This document shows, in pieces, positions 62,507-64,000 of a stretch of DNA of 64,000 bases. A program made the position numbers and the translations under genes. Numbering within the stretch: the stretch's first letter is position 1; every line of letters begins with the position of its first letter. The DNA is from Chryseobacterium jejuense (GTDB taxonomy: Bacteria > Bacteroidota > Bacteroidia > Flavobacteriales > Weeksellaceae): positions 62,001 through 126,000 of the forward strand of contig NZ_FNEG01000006.1 of NCBI RefSeq assembly GCF_900100075.1. The letters run 5' to 3'. The notes beneath the pieces were generated by a model that had not been told where the DNA came from, did not search any database, and saw only the letters and a program-made list of their open reading frames with translations.

Positions 62507-62662
62507 ATGAAAAATTCAAAAAAACTTTCAAGAGGAGAAATGAAAACTGTACAAGGTGCTATTAGAGGGTGTAATCCACAGATATTTTGTACTAGCCCAC
62601 AGACAAAGTGTTGCCCAGGATGGGTGTGTGCTGGGATAAGACAATATTGTATAGCCATATAA
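62507..62662 (+). CDS. Six-cysteine peptide with GA-type leader, knottin-like core
   Basis: This 51-residue product starts with a cationic leader MKNSKKLSRGEMKTVQGA, ending in Gly-Ala where the related peptide at 16313 has Gly-Gly. That site is the usual cleavage point of peptidase-containing exporters. The predicted core has cysteines C22, C28, C35, C36, C41 and C48. The spacing C-X5-C-X6-CC-X4-C-X6-C matches the inhibitor cystine knot pattern of small disulfide toxins and protease inhibitors. The gene has its own strong terminator and no overlapping gene of merit. Export, folding and target are unknown. It is missed by ordinary length cutoffs. Confidence 0.72.
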   Translation: MKNSKKLSRGEMKTVQGAIRGCNPQIFCTSPQTKCCPGWVCAGIRQYCIAI

Positions 62663-62696
62663 TGATTTTTTTACATAAAAGTTAGATATACCTAAG

Positions 62697-62726
62697 AAAA
62701 GGGAGGAATTAATTCCTCCTTTTTTG
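62697..62726 (+). terminator. Terminator of the six-cysteine peptide gene
   Basis: GGAGGAATT/AATTCCTCC with A/T extensions (one G-T pair) gives a long stem, followed by TTTTTTG. It shows the peptide gene is a separate transcription unit. Confidence 0.88.
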
Positions 62727-62776
62727 TATCTTATACTGAACAGAGGTGGTTTGTTTAAAAAGAAGTTTAAAATCCG

Positions 62777-62784
62777 TAAATTTG
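62777..62784 (+). promoter_or_regulatory. Putative -7 box of the O-methyltransferase gene
   Basis: TAAATTTG matches TAnnTTTG. A TTTG at 62750-62753 is 23 bases away, longer than the usual 18-19. Confidence 0.4.
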
Positions 62785-62800
62785 TTTAAATTAAAATGGT

Positions 62801-63448
62801 ATGAGTTTTTTTGAAGAAAAAAATCCTGAAATGGATAGATATCTGGAAGCCCACGCTTCCTCAGAATCCGAAATTCTAAAAAAGCTGAGAAGAGAAACTT
62901 ATCAGAAAACTACCCAGCCTCATATGATTTCGGGCTATCAGCAAGGAAGATTGCTAACGATCATCTCTCAAATGGTGCAGCCTAAAAGTATTCTTGAAAT
63001 TGGTACATTTACCGGTTATGCTACTTTGTGCCTGGCTTCAGGATTGGCAAAAGATGGTAAAATTACTACATTGGATGTGAATGAAGATCTGGCTTATCTG
63101 CCAAAAAAATATTTTGAATCCAGTGAATATGCAGCTCAGATTGATTTTAAGCTTCAGGACGCCAAAGAATTTTTAAAAGAAACAGATCAGTTTTTTGACT
63201 TGATTTTTGTAGATGCCGATAAAGAGAACTACGCAGAATATTTCAGACTGATAAAACCTCACACCAAGTCAGGATCAGTAGTGATGTTTGATAATGTTTT
63301 ATGGTATGGAAAAGTACTGGAAGAAAATCCAAAGCTGAAATCTACACAGTCTATTCAGGAGTTGAATGATTTGGCAGCAAAAGACGAAGATTTTGAAAAT
63401 CTTATTTTACCTTTGCGGGATGGAGTCAACTTCCTTCGCAGGAAGTAA
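62801..63448 (+). CDS. O-methyltransferase (class I SAM-dependent)
   Basis: This 215-residue protein matches the caffeoyl-CoA/catechol O-methyltransferase-like family, with SAM motif ILEIGTFTGYATLCLA (about 66-81), DLIFVDADKENY (about 134-145) and DNVLWYGKV (about 163-171), the metal- and SAM-binding loops. It methylates a small hydroxylated compound, and the substrate cannot be predicted. A TAAATTTG box (62777-62784) lies 16 bases before the ATG. A 15-bp perfect inverted repeat follows the gene. Confidence 0.9.
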   Translation: MSFFEEKNPEMDRYLEAHASSESEILKKLRRETYQKTTQPHMISGYQQGRLLTIISQMVQPKSILEIGTFTGYATLCLASGLAKDGKITTLDVNEDLAYLPKKYFESSEYAAQIDFKLQDAKEFLKETDQFFDLIFVDADKENYAEYFRLIKPHTKSGSVVMFDNVLWYGKVLEENPKLKSTQSIQELNDLAAKDEDFENLILPLRDGVNFLRRK

Positions 63449-63462
63449 TTAAAAGAAAAGAG

Positions 63463-63508
63463 TAAGAGATTTAGAAATGAACCAATAATGTAGTTTCTAA
63501 ATCTCTTA
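63463..63508. repeat. Perfect 15-bp inverted repeat after the O-methyltransferase gene
   Basis: TAAGAGATTTAGAAA (63463-63477) and TTTCTAAATCTCTTA (63494-63508) are exact complements around a 16-base loop. There is no T tract on the plus strand, so it may be a dispersed repeat or a weak terminator. A similar hairpin lies past trmN6. Confidence 0.6.
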
Positions 63509-63525
63509 GTTTTCCTAATTTCTAA

Positions 63526-64000
63526 ATGAATAAAATGAATAAAGGAATTTGTATCGTAACAGTAGCACCAGTGAGAGCGGAAGGTTCTGACAAGGCAGAG
63601 ATTGTTACGGAAATATTGTTTGGAGAAAGTGTAGATATTTTAGAAGTGAATAAAAACTGGACTAAAATAAAAATGCACTATGATGGCTATGAAGGATGGA
63701 TAGATACCAAGCAGCTAAAAACGGTAACAGATGAAGAATTGGCTAATAGAAAAGTGACTGTGGTTACGGAAGATTTTTCTTCCGTGTTAATGAAAGACGG
63801 TAAAACTTTATTATCTATAGGATCTGAAGTAGATTTTCCTGTGGTAGCCTCAAGAAGAAGTCATGATGTGAGAGAAAGTATTGCCCTTACAGCTAAAGAA
63901 TTCCTTAATGTTCCTTATCTATGGGGGGGGAAAAGCTTTTTTGCAGTAGACTGTTCAGGATTCACTCAATTGGTTTACAAAGTTCATGGAATTAAAATTC
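63526..64000 (+). CDS. NlpC/P60 family peptidase, cut by the window end
   Basis: The 5' 158 codons are present, starting MNKMNKGICIVTVAP (a second in-frame ATG lies at 63535). An SH3-like domain with a VRAEGSDKAEIVTEILFGE start and the pattern YDGYEGWID fills about 5-60, followed by a second such region and the NlpC/P60 catalytic domain, which begins near 128 (LNVPYLWGGKSFFAVDCSGF). The nucleophile is the Cys in DCSG (about 145). The window ends before the catalytic His. It would be a gamma-D-glutamyl-diamino acid endopeptidase acting on peptidoglycan. No signal peptide is visible, so a cytoplasmic recycling role is possible. A run of eight G lies just before the active site. Confidence 0.85.
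   Translation, partial: MNKMNKGICIVTVAPVRAEGSDKAEIVTEILFGESVDILEVNKNWTKIKMHYDGYEGWIDTKQLKTVTDEELANRKVTVVTEDFSSVLMKDGKTLLSIGSEVDFPVVASRRSHDVRESIALTAKEFLNVPYLWGGKSFFAVDCSGFTQLVYKVHGIKI

Noticed and set aside
62299..62658. A 119-codon minus-strand frame opposite the six-cysteine peptide gene
   Set aside because: It runs through the intergenic region and the peptide gene, contains no recognisable motif and would leave the plus-strand peptide, with leader and terminator, unexplained.
1..64000. tRNA, rRNA, insertion sequence or prophage genes
   Set aside because: I looked for the conserved T-loop pattern, rRNA-like stretches, transposase motifs and terminal inverted repeats flanking an ORF, and saw none; a covariance-model scan would be needed to be certain for tRNAs.

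Overview
The window looks like a chromosome segment of a Flavobacteriia bacterium, most likely Chryseobacterium or a close Weeksellaceae relative. The reasons are the AT-rich DNA, the many copies of the Bacteroidota -7 promoter box TAnnTTTG in front of genes, three giant proteins with a type B type IX secretion (T9SS) sorting domain, and Flavobacteriia-style gene blocks such as pdxA/DUF177/rpmF/accB/accC. I see no rRNA, tRNA, insertion sequence, prophage or CRISPR array.

Layout. 0-14 kb: a PLP decarboxylase, a Dph6-like ATPase, a two-domain M16 protease, three envelope proteins of unknown function, the fused B12 mutase IcmF, a small membrane protein and a DUF3667 protein. 14.3-16.1 kb: ribosomal genes rplM-rpsI-rpsB. 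16.3-31.4 kb: a block entirely on the minus strand, holding a 50-residue double-glycine-leader peptide gene, three members of a secreted two-cysteine family, trmB, a CarboxypepD_reg-like exported protein, three tandem giant T9SS surface proteins and finally tsf. A fourth member of the two-cysteine family follows on the plus strand. 32.4-34.9 kb: accA and gltX. 35.2-39.9 kb: a tight five-gene glycan cluster (DUF4422, glf, two putative transferases, DUF5672) directly downstream of rocD. 41.4-46.5 kb: YdcF-like protein, accC, accB, rpmF, DUF177, pdxA. 46.6-49.3 kb: ribE, a sensor kinase and trmN6 as one unit. 49.3-59.3 kb: ftsE, rpmH, nrnA, patatin, lipoprotein, alpha/beta hydrolase, ExbD, DsbD, tilS and an OmpA lipoprotein. 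59.5-64 kb: an M1 aminopeptidase, a 51-residue six-cysteine peptide gene, an O-methyltransferase and a truncated NlpC/P60 gene.

Two observations stand out. First, two short leader-peptide genes, missed by ordinary gene-length cutoffs, share a cationic leader ending in GG or GA. The second has a core whose cysteine spacing (C-X5-C-X6-CC-X4-C-X6-C) fits an inhibitor cystine knot. Second, rpsB and tsf, normally neighbours, are about 14.5 kb apart and in opposite orientation. Re-inverting the intervening segment would restore rpsB-tsf and place all four two-cysteine paralogs head to tail, which suggests an inversion next to a fast-evolving secreted-protein locus.

Most transcription units end in clear hairpin terminators, listed individually. 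Start codons were moved inward wherever a signal peptide, the family N-terminus or a promoter box inside the longer reading frame argued for it.
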